From positions 1 to 51,716 of the forward strand of contig DASWRT010000236.1 of the NCBI GenBank assembly GCA_036403035.1: DNA of 51,716 nucleotides, in the 5' to 3' direction. This DNA is from DASWRT01 sp036403035. GTDB lineage: Bacteria; Pseudomonadota; Alphaproteobacteria; ATCC43930; CGMCC-115725. Below the pieces are notes generated by a model, which saw only the letters and a program-made list of their open reading frames with translations, was not told where the DNA came from and searched no databases. Of the stretch, positions 32,556 to 40,852 are shown piece after piece; the stretch's first letter is position 1; each line of letters opens with the position of its first letter. The translations under genes were made by a program, and so were the position numbers.

Positions 32556-33599
32556 ATGAGGAAGACCATTGGAAAGATCGCGGCGGCGGCGGCCGTCGTG
32601 GGACTTGCGTTCGGGATGGCTGCGCAACCGGCGGCGGCGCAGAACGCGAAGCCGGAAAAGCCGTCGCTCAAGATGTCGGTCGGCGGCAAGTCGCTGCTCG
32701 TCTATCTGCCGCTGACGATCGCGGAGCGGCTGGGCTACTTCAAGGATGAGGGTCTCGACATCGAGATCAGCGATTTCCAGGGCGGCGCCAAGAGCCTGCA
32801 AGCCCTGATCGGCGGCAGCGTCGACGTGACGACCGGCTTCTACGAACACACGATCCAGATGCAGGCAAAGCACCAGCCGCTCGTCGCGGTCGTGGAAATC
32901 GGCATCTCTCCCGCCATCGTTCTCGCCGTCACCAAGGCGAAGGCCGCGTCCTACAAGGGGCCGCAGGACCTCAAGGGAATGAAGATCGGCGTCACGGCGC
33001 CCGGCTCGGCGACGAACTTCATGGTCAACTACATCCTCCAGCAGAACGGCATGAAGCCGGAGGACGTGTCCTTCATCGGCGTCGGCGGCGGCGCCAGCGC
33101 GGTCGCCGCCGTGAAGCACGGCGACATCGATGCGATCTCGAACATCGATCCGGTGATCAGCCAGCTGGAAAGCACGGGAGACATCAAGGTCGTCGCCGAT
33201 ACGCGGACTCCCGAAGGGACCAAGGCGATCTATGGCGGGCCGTATCCGGCGGCCGTGCTCTACATGCCGCCGGAGTTCGCGAAGCAGAACCCGAACACGA
33301 CGCAGGCGCTGGTCAACGCCTACGTCCGGACGCTGAAGTGGATCCAGCAGAACCCGGCGGAGAAGATCGCCGACGCGATGCCGCCGGAGTACGCGCTCGG
33401 CAACAAGGAACTCTACGTCGAGGCGATCCGCCACTCGATCCCGACCTTTTCCAAGGACGGCCGGCTCACCAAGAGCAGCGGCGAGAACGCGTATAGGGTG
33501 CTCTCCGCCTTCGATCCGTCCGTCGCAGCTGCGAAGATCGACATCGACGCAACGATGGACGAGCGGTTCGTCGACAAGGCGCTCGCCACGATCAAGTGA
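32556..33599 (+). CDS. ABC transporter substrate-binding protein (NMT1/SsuA type)
   Basis: The 347-residue protein starts with a Sec signal peptide (MRKTIGKIAAAAAVV..., cleavage after AAA near residue 28), then the NMT1/THI5-like fold: YLPLTIAERLGYFKDEGLDIEI near the N terminus and GMKIGVTAPGSATNF, GDIDAISNIDPV in the middle. It is the binding protein of the transporter encoded at 29595-31306 and is followed by a strong hairpin at 33612. Relatives bind sulfonates, nitrate or aromatic acids, so family alone does not name the ligand. Confidence 0.92.
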   Translation: MRKTIGKIAAAAAVVGLAFGMAAQPAAAQNAKPEKPSLKMSVGGKSLLVYLPLTIAERLGYFKDEGLDIEISDFQGGAKSLQALIGGSVDVTTGFYEHTIQMQAKHQPLVAVVEIGISPAIVLAVTKAKAASYKGPQDLKGMKIGVTAPGSATNFMVNYILQQNGMKPEDVSFIGVGGGASAVAAVKHGDIDAISNIDPVISQLESTGDIKVVADTRTPEGTKAIYGGPYPAAVLYMPPEFAKQNPNTTQALVNAYVRTLKWIQQNPAEKIADAMPPEYALGNKELYVEAIRHSIPTFSKDGRLTKSSGENAYRVLSAFDPSVAAAKIDIDATMDERFVDKALATIK

Positions 33600-33611
33600 T
33601 CCCGACCGGGA

Positions 33612-33640
33612 GGGGCTGACCGCGACCGGCGGTCGGCCCC
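33612..33640 (+). terminator. Strong 12-bp hairpin after the ABC operon
   Basis: GGGGCTGACCGC (33612-33623) pairs with GCGGTCGGCCCC (33629-33640) with a single T-G wobble and a 5-base loop. It begins 12 bases after the stop of the binding-protein gene. No T-run follows, so it may be a Rho-assisted terminator or a 3'-end stabiliser. Confidence 0.7.
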
Positions 33641-33810
33641 GGGTCCATACAGCCGGCACTGTTATGCCGGCCGCACTGAAACATTTTTTGCCGAGCGTTA
33701 TTCGAATACTACTCACGATATTTTTGCGATCGCCGGCTTAAGACGCATCGATTTGCTCTGCGAGTCGTATGTCTTATGACCGAAGCGGCCTGGCAACTCC
33801 TCGCAGAAGT

Positions 33811-33851
33811 TGAGATTTTCTCATGCTCGCATGGAGATAATCCCGTTTGCG
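33811..33851. promoter_or_regulatory. 41-bp regulatory element shared with 49241-49281
   Basis: This 41-base stretch begins with TGAGATTTTCTCA, a small palindrome, and ends GAGATAATCCCGTTTGCG. The element at 49241-49281 matches it at 32 of 41 positions without gaps. Both lie upstream of catabolic or leucine-type genes on the plus strand. It may be the site of a common activator such as a LysR protein, or a shared promoter. Confidence 0.6.
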
Positions 33852-33950
33852 TCGGACAAGGGGCAAGGGTTCTCTATAAGGCAAACTGCCCGACTTCCGG
33901 CCCGTCGCCGACGCGTTCTGGCGGTCGCCCACCGATATCGTGAGGTCATA

Positions 33951-35171
33951 ATGCAGGTTGAAAAAAGCGCCGGACCGCTTGCCGGGCTACGCGTCATCGA
34001 GATGGGGTCGTTCATTGCCGGCCCGTTCTGCGCCCAGATCCTCGCGGACATGGGCGCGGAGGTCATCAAGATCGAAACGCCCGGCAGCGGCGATCCGATG
34101 CGGCAGTGGGGCGTCAACCTGAAGGACGGCAAGTCCGTCTGGTGGCCGGTCATCGGGCGCAACAAGAAGAGCGTCACGCTCGACCTGCACACGAGCGACG
34201 GGCAGGACATCGCGCGCCGGCTGATCATGGCGGCGGACATCCTGGTCGAGAATTTCCGGCCGGGCACGCTGGAGCAGTGGAACCTGGGCCCGGAGGAGCT
34301 GCGCCGCGAGCATCCCGCGCTGATCGTGGCGCGCGTCTCCGGCTTCGGCCAGACCGGCCCCTATCGCGAGCGGGCCGGGTTCGGCTCGGTCGCCGAGGCG
34401 ATGGGCGGGCTGCGTACCCTCGCCGGCTTCCCCGACCGCATGCCGCCGCGGGTCGGCATTTCGATCGGCGACTCCCTCGCCGGGCTGTTCGCGGCGCTCG
34501 GGGTCATGGCCTCGCTGCACGCCCGGTCGGCGTCCGGCACGACCGGCGGTCGCGGTCAGGTCGTCGACGTCGCGATCACCGAGTCGGTGATGGCGGTGCT
34601 GGAGAGCGTCATCAGCGAATACAGCGCGACCGGCATCAAGCGGTCGCGGACCGGATCGATCCTTCCGGGGATTGCGCCGTCGAACCTGTATCCGACGAAG
34701 GACGGCGACTGGGTCGTGATCGCGGCGAACGCGGACGGCGTGTTCCGACGCCTCGCCGCCGCGATGGAGCGCCCGGATCTCGCCGCCGATCCGCGCTATG
34801 CGACGCACCGCTCCCGCGGCGTCAGCCAGCTGGAGCTGGACGAGATCATCGCCGAGTGGTCGGCCGCGCTGCCGGCGGCGACGGTCGTCGAGCGGCTCAC
34901 GGCGGCCGGCGTTCCCGCCGGTCCGGTCTACGACGCGGCGGGCGTCGCGCAGGATCCGCATTTCCGCGACCGCGGCGCGGTGATCGACGTCGAGACCGAG
35001 GATTTCGGCGTCCTGACGATGCAGGGCGTGGTCCCGCACTTCTCGGACACGCCGGGCTCCGTCCGCTGGCCGGGCGCCAGCCTGGGCCAGCACAACGAGG
35101 AGGTCTACGGCGAGCTGCTGGGCTTCTCGGCATCCGACATCGCCCGGCTCCGCGAACGCGGCGTGATGTAG
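33951..35171 (+). CDS. Family III (CaiB/BaiF) CoA-transferase, paralog B
   Basis: The 406-residue enzyme is a close relative of the one at 28333: long identical blocks include VIEMGSFIAGP, WWPVIGRNK, NFRPGTLE, VSGFGQTGPYRERAGF and AVLESVISE. The catalytic Asp lies in ISIGDSLAGL. ATG at 33951 follows GAGGT. It is probably co-transcribed with the HMG-CoA-lyase-like gene at 35224, so the CoA ester it makes is likely split there. Two paralogs in one region suggest either two related acids or two steps on the same route. Confidence 0.9.
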   Translation: MQVEKSAGPLAGLRVIEMGSFIAGPFCAQILADMGAEVIKIETPGSGDPMRQWGVNLKDGKSVWWPVIGRNKKSVTLDLHTSDGQDIARRLIMAADILVENFRPGTLEQWNLGPEELRREHPALIVARVSGFGQTGPYRERAGFGSVAEAMGGLRTLAGFPDRMPPRVGISIGDSLAGLFAALGVMASLHARSASGTTGGRGQVVDVAITESVMAVLESVISEYSATGIKRSRTGSILPGIAPSNLYPTKDGDWVVIAANADGVFRRLAAAMERPDLAADPRYATHRSRGVSQLELDEIIAEWSAALPAATVVERLTAAGVPAGPVYDAAGVAQDPHFRDRGAVIDVETEDFGVLTMQGVVPHFSDTPGSVRWPGASLGQHNEEVYGELLGFSASDIARLRERGVM

Positions 35172-35223
35172 CGCGTTCCGCCGAGCACGACGACATGCCG
35201 CAACCGATTGCGTGGAGGAGACG

Positions 35224-36123
35224 ATGACCGCCGGACCGTTCGGGAACCTGCCGCGGCGGGTCCGCATCAGGGACATGACGCTACGCGACGGGCTGCAAAG
35301 CCTGCCGCAGGTGCTGCCGCTCGCGGTGAAGCTGGAATTGTACGAGGCGCTGGCGAAGGCGAACGTCACCGACTTCCAGGTCACCTCGTTCATGAACCCG
35401 GCGCGCGTGCCGCAGCTCGCGGATGCGGAGGCGCTCTGGCAGGCGCTGGAGGGCCGGCCGGGGCACCGCGACGTGCTGATCGCCAACCCGCGCGGTCTCG
35501 ACCGGGCCATCGCGGCGAACGCTCGCGAGGTCGAGACCGTGATATCCGCCAGCGCGGCCTATAACCTCAAGAACACGCACCGGTCGCGCGAGGACTCGAT
35601 GGCCGAGATCGTGGCCATGACCAAGGTCGCGCACGATGCCGGGGTGCAGTTCAGCGCCTCCGTGGCCAACTGCTTCCACTGCTTCTTCGAAGGCCGGATC
35701 GATTCCGGCCTCGCCCTCGACATGATCGGGCGCCTGACCGAACTCGGCATGACGGAGATCGGACTCGCCGACACCACCGGCTATGCGACCCCGGACACGG
35801 TCTACGACCTGTTCGCACGCGCCAAGGCGGCATACCCGACGGTCGCCTTCGGCGCCCACCTCCACGATACGCAGGGGCGCGGGCTGGCGAACGCAGTGGC
35901 CGCGCTCCAGGCCGGCATCGACTGGTTCGACGCGGCGCTGGCCGGGCTCGGCGGCTCGCCGTTCACGCCGGGCGTCGGCGGCAATCTCTCGCTCGAGATG
36001 CTGGTCGACACGCTCGGCGAAATGGGCATTGCGACCGGCATCGATCCGGGCCTCGCGATCGAGGCGGGCAAGGCGGCGGCGCGGCTCGTCGGCAGCGGCG
36101 GGACGACGCCCGCCGCTGCCTGA
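35224..36123 (+). CDS. HMG-CoA lyase-like aldolase with Cys-to-Ser change
   Basis: The 299-residue TIM-barrel protein has the lyase motifs MTLRDGLQS (Arg21, Asp22) and GAHLHDTQG (His212, His214) that bind substrate and metal. In HMG-CoA lyases the loop GLGGCPYA carries a catalytic Cys; here it reads GLGGSPFTPG with Ser245. GGAGGAG precedes the ATG. With the CoA-transferase 52 bases upstream, it would split a 3-hydroxy-acyl-CoA into two smaller parts, one an acyl-CoA; HMG-CoA or citramalyl-CoA are candidates. The Ser suggests a different substrate or rate. Confidence 0.85.
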   Translation: MTAGPFGNLPRRVRIRDMTLRDGLQSLPQVLPLAVKLELYEALAKANVTDFQVTSFMNPARVPQLADAEALWQALEGRPGHRDVLIANPRGLDRAIAANAREVETVISASAAYNLKNTHRSREDSMAEIVAMTKVAHDAGVQFSASVANCFHCFFEGRIDSGLALDMIGRLTELGMTEIGLADTTGYATPDTVYDLFARAKAAYPTVAFGAHLHDTQGRGLANAVAALQAGIDWFDAALAGLGGSPFTPGVGGNLSLEMLVDTLGEMGIATGIDPGLAIEAGKAAARLVGSGGTTPAAA

Positions 36124-36140
36124 CCGCATTGGCGTGGGGG

Positions 36141-36539
36141 TCAGCATGCCGGCGCAGGCGACTGCGTCTCGGGGACGAGCCAGGCCGCCTGAAACCGCTG
36201 CAGGCGCGGGATGAACCAGCGCATCGCGAAGGTCAGGAGCATGCTGACCGTGAGGACGCGGGCGGGCGGGCCGGCCTCGAACTGCGCCATCGTCCGCGCG
36301 ATCCGCTCGAAGCCCTCGCTCAGGTCCGGCAACAGCAGCCGGCCCTCGTCGCTCAACACGATGCCGCGCCCGGTGCGGCGGAACAGCGAGGCCCCGAGCA
36401 CATCCTCCAGTTGCCGGACCTGGTGGCTGACGGCCGATAGCGTGACGCCGATCTCGTCGGCGGCGAGAGCGAAGCTCATGTGGCGTCCGGCGGCCTCGAA
36501 GGCGCGGAGGGAATTCAGCGGCGGCAGGCGTCGGCGCAC
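36141..36539 (-). pseudogene. Truncated LysR regulator (GcvA type), N-terminal 132 residues
   Basis: The frame begins at a GTG and carries a complete LysR helix-turn-helix (LNSLRAFEAAGRHMSFALAADEIGVTLSAVSHQVRQLE) and the first strands of the effector domain (VLTVSMLLTFAMRWFIPRLQRFQ), where it stops after 132 residues; intact relatives have about 300. The missing part is not found between here and the convergent lyase gene, so a deletion removed the effector domain. The remaining protein might still bind DNA. Confidence 0.75.
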
Positions 36540-36618
36540 GGTTCAGGACATGAGCGGTTTTCAACTTGCTGCGGCTGCCGCCGCGATAGGCCGCGCATGC
36601 GGAAAGGCGGAAACCTAG

Positions 36619-36634
36619 TCTATCGTACGATAGA
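36619..36634. promoter_or_regulatory. Perfect 16-bp palindrome, candidate operator
   Basis: TCTATCGTACGATAGA is an exact palindrome in the gap between the truncated LysR gene (start 36539) and the ABC operon end (36727). The sequence resembles GntR-type operators. It has no intact gene start close by other than the truncated lysR, so it may be a leftover of a lost gene. Confidence 0.6.
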
Positions 36635-36726
36635 TCGGAGAGCGGTCCCACCACTCATAATGGCAGCGACGCCTGGACGCGCCGCATGCCGCCGGAGGAC
36701 GAGGGGCGTGATGCGATCGTCGCCGG

Positions 36727-37893
36727 TCAGGAAAGTAACGAGGGACGGGCCGCCGCCCCCTGCCCTTGTCGCCCCAGCGGAATGATGGCGTCGCCGGGGA
36801 TCGACAGCAGCACCGGCTGACCGGCGTGGAAGGTTTCGCTGCGCACCTGCACCGTGCGCAGCTCGACACCTTCGACATCGACCACAATCTCCTGCGTGCG
36901 TCCGAGGAAATAGGCGGCGCGCACCGTCCCCTCGAAGAGGTTCTCGGCGCGGTCGCCCTGCCCCGGCGCGAGAATGCGGATCACCTCGGGATGGACGGCC
37001 AGCGTAGCCGCCTCGCCCTCGGCCGCGCCTGCCCATGCCCGCACGGCGAGCGTCAGCCCTCCGACGCGGACCCGGCACCGCGCCGGTGCTGCTGCGGCGG
37101 CATCGGCCGCACTGTCCGTCGCCGCGGCGGCGACGATGCTCCCCTGCAATAGATTGGCGGCGCCGACGAACTGCGCGACGAACTCCGTCCTGGGGCTGCG
37201 ATAGATCTCCTCCGGGGCGCCGATCTGTTCGATCCGCCCCTGCCGCATCACGACGACGCGATCCGACAGGGACATGGCTTCGACCTGATCGTGCGTGACG
37301 AGCACGAAGGTGGCGCCGATCAGCTTGTGGAGCCGGCCGATCTCGCGTCGCAGGTCCTCGCGAAGCGCGACGTCGAGGTTGCTCAGCGGCTCGTCGAGCA
37401 GCACCAAGCGCGGCCGGTATACGAGGGCGCGGGCGAGCGCGACGCGCTGGAGCTGCCCGCCGGAGAGCTGATGCGGGTCGCGGTCGGCGAAGCCGTCGAG
37501 GCGGCAGAGCTGGAGCGTCTCGTCGACACGGCGGCGGATCTCCGCTCCCGGCACCTTGCGCACCCGGAGCGGCAGCTCGATGTTCTTGCGGACCGACATA
37601 TGCGGCCACACGGCATAGCTCTGGAACACCATGCCGATGTCGCGCTTCTCCGGCGCGACGTGGGCGGAGGCCGCGGACAGCACGCTGCCGTCGAGCCGGA
37701 TCTCCCCGGCGTCCGGCCGCACGAAGCCGGCGATCGCCCGCAGCGTCGTCGTCTTGCCGCAGCCGGAAGGGCCGAGCAGCGTGATGAACTCCCCGCGCCC
37801 GATCGCGAGACTGCAATCGGTCAGCGCGACGACGCCGTCGTACTCCTTGCGGAGGCCGTCGAGTTCGAGGAAAGAGGCCTGCTGCGTCGCCAT
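36727..37893 (-). CDS. ABC transporter ATP-binding protein (Fe3+/putrescine type)
   Basis: The 388-residue ATPase has Walker A GPSGCGKTT, the signature LSGGQLQRVALARAL, Walker B LVLLDEPLSNLD and the switch His in LVTHDQ, followed by a C-terminal TOBE regulatory domain (from about residue 285) with an Ala-rich insertion. It belongs to the FbpC/PotA/PhnT group. It starts 2 bases after the permease stop, in the order binding protein, permease, ATPase. The ligand may be ferric ion, a phosphonate or an organic compound. Confidence 0.92.
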   Translation of the reverse strand: MATQQASFLELDGLRKEYDGVVALTDCSLAIGRGEFITLLGPSGCGKTTTLRAIAGFVRPDAGEIRLDGSVLSAASAHVAPEKRDIGMVFQSYAVWPHMSVRKNIELPLRVRKVPGAEIRRRVDETLQLCRLDGFADRDPHQLSGGQLQRVALARALVYRPRLVLLDEPLSNLDVALREDLRREIGRLHKLIGATFVLVTHDQVEAMSLSDRVVVMRQGRIEQIGAPEEIYRSPRTEFVAQFVGAANLLQGSIVAAAATDSAADAAAAAPARCRVRVGGLTLAVRAWAGAAEGEAATLAVHPEVIRILAPGQGDRAENLFEGTVRAAYFLGRTQEIVVDVEGVELRTVQVRSETFHAGQPVLLSIPGDAIIPLGRQGQGAAARPSLLS

Positions 37894-37895
37894 CG

Positions 37896-39596
37896 CTATA
37901 CCTTGATGCCCGTCAGGGAGACTTTGAGAAGCCGGCCCGCCACGGCGAGCCCGCCGAACGTGAGGACGAGGAGCAGGATCGCGGCCGCGGCCGTCTTCTC
38001 GTAGCTGCCGCCCTCGAAGTAGGTGAAGACGCGGACGGCGAGCGTCTGCGTCTCCGCGCTGTAGACCATCGCGGTCAAGGAGAACTCCTTCACCACGAAT
38101 AGGAAGACCAGGACGAAGGTGGTCAGCAGCCCGTTCTTCATCAGCGGCATCAGGACGTACCGCCATGCCTGGAGCTGCGAGCAGCCGACGATGTGCGCGG
38201 CCTCGGCGAGGCTCGTATCGATCTGCCCCCGTGCGGCCTCGCAGGTCTTCAGCGCGTAGGGAAGCATCACCAGCACGTAGCCGAAGGCGAGGATCCAGAG
38301 CGTACCGCCGAGGTGGAACGGGCTACCGTACCACGCCAGGATGACCAGCACGCCGGCAACGACGTGCGGCAGCCCGAGCGGGAACTCCGAGAGCTGCCGC
38401 AGGAACCGCTTGCCCAGCGTTTGCGGCCCGGACAGCACGATCGCGAGAACGCCGCCGAGCAGCGCCATCACGGCGCCGATCCCGACGGACAGAAGCGCGC
38501 TGTTCCAGACGGCCAGCCGGGTCTCCTGGTCGCTGAAGAGATAGGCGAAGTTGGCGAGCGTGAAGTTGTCCGGATCGAGGCCGCGCCACCACTGGTCCAT
38601 CAGCGCCGCCGCGAGCAGCGTCAGCACCGGAAGGCCGAGCGACAGCATCACCGGGATCAGCGCGAGCAGCATCATCGGGAAGCGCCAGCGGCCGAGATCG
38701 ATGATCTCGCTGCGTGCGCCCTTACCGGAAAGCACTGCGAACCTCGCCGACCCGGCGCCGCCGAGCAGGCGGGCCTGGAGCCAGAGCAGCAGCACGGTGA
38801 TCGCCACCAGCGGAAGGCTGAGCGCGACCGCCGCCGGCAGGTTGGGGTTCATGACGATGGTCGCGTACATCTCGGTCGTCATGAAGCGGAGCCCGACCGG
38901 TGACCCGAGCACCAGCGGCCCGGCCAGCATCGTCAGCGACTCCGCGACCGAGAACGCGACGCCGGCCATCACCGACGGCAGGATCGCGCCGAGCGTGATC
39001 CGGAAGAACACGGCGACCGGCGACAGGCCGCAGATGCGTCCCGCCTCCTCCAGTTCGGGGTTGATCTTGCTGAGGCCCGACAGCGTCGTGAAGAAGATCA
39101 GCGGATAGCTGTGGAGGACCGCGATGAAGACCACGCCCGAGAACGAATAGATGTCGTACAGCGGCGCGCCCAGCACGCCGTAGAACAGGACGTTGACCAG
39201 CCCGGAATTGCGCCCGAACAGAAAGACGTAGGCGATCGAGGTCAGCAGGTTCGGGATCACGAACGATACCGAGACGAGCAGCCCGATCGCATTGCGGCCC
39301 GGCAGGTTGGTCCGGGCGCACAGGCAGGCGAGCGGCACGCCGAGCACCGCCGCCGGCACGATCGACAGCGCCGCGGCGAGCAGAGAGTTGAGCAGCGGCT
39401 CGACGTTCTGCGCGCTCAGCAGCCGCGCGAATGCGGCGGGCTCGAAGATCCCGAGCCCGGCCGCAACCGGATAGCCGACGAAGCCGACGACGAGAGCGCC
39501 GATGACCAGGAGCGCCGGATTGGACGGTGCGAGGACCGGCCGCCAGCGCCGTGCGGCGACGAGAGGCGGCCGGGCCGGGTTGTCGGTGACGGCCAT
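37896..39596 (-). CDS. ABC transporter permease, fused two-domain (FbpB type)
   Basis: The 566-residue protein has about 12 membrane helices in two homologous halves, each with an ATPase-contact loop (EAGRICGLSPVAVFFRITLGAI and EAAHIVGCSQLQAWRYVLMPL). It thus supplies the whole channel as one chain, as in FbpB. ATG at 39596 overlaps the region just after the binding-protein stop and has GGAAG upstream. It works with the ATPase at 36727 and the binding protein at 39601. Confidence 0.92.
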   Translation of the reverse strand: MAVTDNPARPPLVAARRWRPVLAPSNPALLVIGALVVGFVGYPVAAGLGIFEPAAFARLLSAQNVEPLLNSLLAAALSIVPAAVLGVPLACLCARTNLPGRNAIGLLVSVSFVIPNLLTSIAYVFLFGRNSGLVNVLFYGVLGAPLYDIYSFSGVVFIAVLHSYPLIFFTTLSGLSKINPELEEAGRICGLSPVAVFFRITLGAILPSVMAGVAFSVAESLTMLAGPLVLGSPVGLRFMTTEMYATIVMNPNLPAAVALSLPLVAITVLLLWLQARLLGGAGSARFAVLSGKGARSEIIDLGRWRFPMMLLALIPVMLSLGLPVLTLLAAALMDQWWRGLDPDNFTLANFAYLFSDQETRLAVWNSALLSVGIGAVMALLGGVLAIVLSGPQTLGKRFLRQLSEFPLGLPHVVAGVLVILAWYGSPFHLGGTLWILAFGYVLVMLPYALKTCEAARGQIDTSLAEAAHIVGCSQLQAWRYVLMPLMKNGLLTTFVLVFLFVVKEFSLTAMVYSAETQTLAVRVFTYFEGGSYEKTAAAAILLLVLTFGGLAVAGRLLKVSLTGIKV

Positions 39597-39600
39597 CGCG

Positions 39601-40656
39601 TTACTTCCGCGCGGCCTGGGCGATCGCATTGAATTTGTCGAGCAGCTCCTGTCTCGGCAGGGGAGACGGCACCTCCTTGTAGGCGACCTTCAGCTCGCTG
39701 GCCGGCGGGAACCCGGACGGCCCCGCGACGTCGCCGCGGGTGGAGAACCAGCCGTACTTGCGATACAGCTCGCCTGCATCCTTCGAGAGCAGGAAGTCGA
39801 CGAGCAGCTCGGCGCCCTCGGGGTTCGGCGCCTCGGTGATGATGCTCGCGGTCAGCGGCGAGATGAACAGCACGCCGTCGCTGGCGATCGCCACCGGCGC
39901 GTGCTTCTGCATGATCTCGGACGTATACGATGTCACCGCGGTCGCGACCGGACGCTCGCCGTTGGCGACCGCCTGATCGATGCCGGGCGCGATCGCGATC
40001 ACCAGCGGGTCGTTGCGCATCAGCTTCTCGACCCACTCCCACCCGTTCTCATGGACCATCGCCTTGAGGAAGAGGAGCCCGGCGGCGCTTCGCGAAGGAT
40101 CGGAGATCGCGACCTTCGACTTCCACTTCGGGTCGGCAAGCTCGCTCCAGCTCTTCGGCGCGGCGTCCTTCTGCACCAGCCGCGAGTTGTACTCGATCGC
40201 GAGACCCCAGAAGGTGATGCCGTACCATTTCCCGTCCGGGTCCTTGTAGGCGGGGTCGACGGCGGAGAGATCGGCCGGCTTGTAGCCGCGCAGCACGTTG
40301 TCCTTGATCAGGTCGCCGACGAGATCGGTATCGCCCAGGGTCACGACGTCGACCGCAAACGACTTCGTCTTGCGTTCCGTCGTCAGCCGGCTGAAGACCT
40401 GTCCGGTGCCGCCGTAATACGAGTTGACCTCGATCCCCGTGCGCTTGGTGAATTCATCGATCAGGCCCTTGCGCAGCTCGTCGGGCGACACCGAGGTGTA
40501 CCACGTCACCTTGCCCTTCGCCCGCGCCGCCTCGATCCGCGGATCGGCGGCGGTCTGCGCACCTGCCGCTTGCGGAAGGATCAGGACCGCGGCGAGCGCC
40601 GCAACGGAGGCCAATACCGAAAGTCGACGTCCCAGGCGCGTTCTTTTTCCCTGCAT
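39601..40656 (-). CDS. ABC transporter substrate-binding protein (Fe3+/phosphonate type)
   Basis: The 351-residue protein has a signal peptide (MQGKRTRLGRRLSVLASVAAL, cleavage after AGA near residue 32) and the family 1-like fold of ferric-ion and 2-aminoethylphosphonate binding proteins: GKVTWYTSVSPDE, YGGTGQVFSRL and PEGAELLVDFLLS. A strong AGGAGGAAA precedes the ATG. The usual paired Tyr ligands for iron cannot be assigned by eye, so an organic ligand is possible. Its promoter holds a GGTATACC operator shared with the GntR genes, which ties it to that regulon. Confidence 0.92.
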   Translation of the reverse strand: MQGKRTRLGRRLSVLASVAALAAVLILPQAAGAQTAADPRIEAARAKGKVTWYTSVSPDELRKGLIDEFTKRTGIEVNSYYGGTGQVFSRLTTERKTKSFAVDVVTLGDTDLVGDLIKDNVLRGYKPADLSAVDPAYKDPDGKWYGITFWGLAIEYNSRLVQKDAAPKSWSELADPKWKSKVAISDPSRSAAGLLFLKAMVHENGWEWVEKLMRNDPLVIAIAPGIDQAVANGERPVATAVTSYTSEIMQKHAPVAIASDGVLFISPLTASIITEAPNPEGAELLVDFLLSKDAGELYRKYGWFSTRGDVAGPSGFPPASELKVAYKEVPSPLPRQELLDKFNAIAQAARK

Positions 40657-40693
40657 GATCTTTCCTCCTGACGACGCGCCGTGGCGCGCGGGG

Positions 40694-40726
40694 GATTTTG
40701 GTATACCCGAACTGTGTACCAAAATC
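40694..40726. promoter_or_regulatory. GntR-type operator in front of the iron-type ABC operon
   Basis: GATTTTGGTA (40694-40703) is repeated inverted as TACCAAAATC (40717-40726). Read from 40697 the form is TTTGGTATACCC, 8 bases, TACCAAAA, the same as at 49126-49153. It lies 38 bases upstream of the binding-protein start and would block or steer that promoter. Confidence 0.8.
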
Positions 40727-40852
40727 GGCATGACCTCAAAAGCCTGTTGTCGCGTGCACGGCGCCGTGGCCGGCCTCCCTCTCTCGTGTACCCGGCCGCG
40801 CACTGAGCGCGGGATCCCCCGGCGCAGCTTCGGCCGATTCCGGCGCCGCCGG

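Larger units (their letters stand above)
33600..33950. other. Intergenic region: terminator, then leader of the second CoA-transferase gene
   Basis: After the terminator hairpin at 33612-33640 the sequence turns AT-rich (about 33670-33790), as expected for a promoter. The element at 33811-33851, shared with 49241-49281, lies about 100 bases before the CoA-transferase start at 33951. No protein gene is supported in this interval. Confidence 0.6.
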
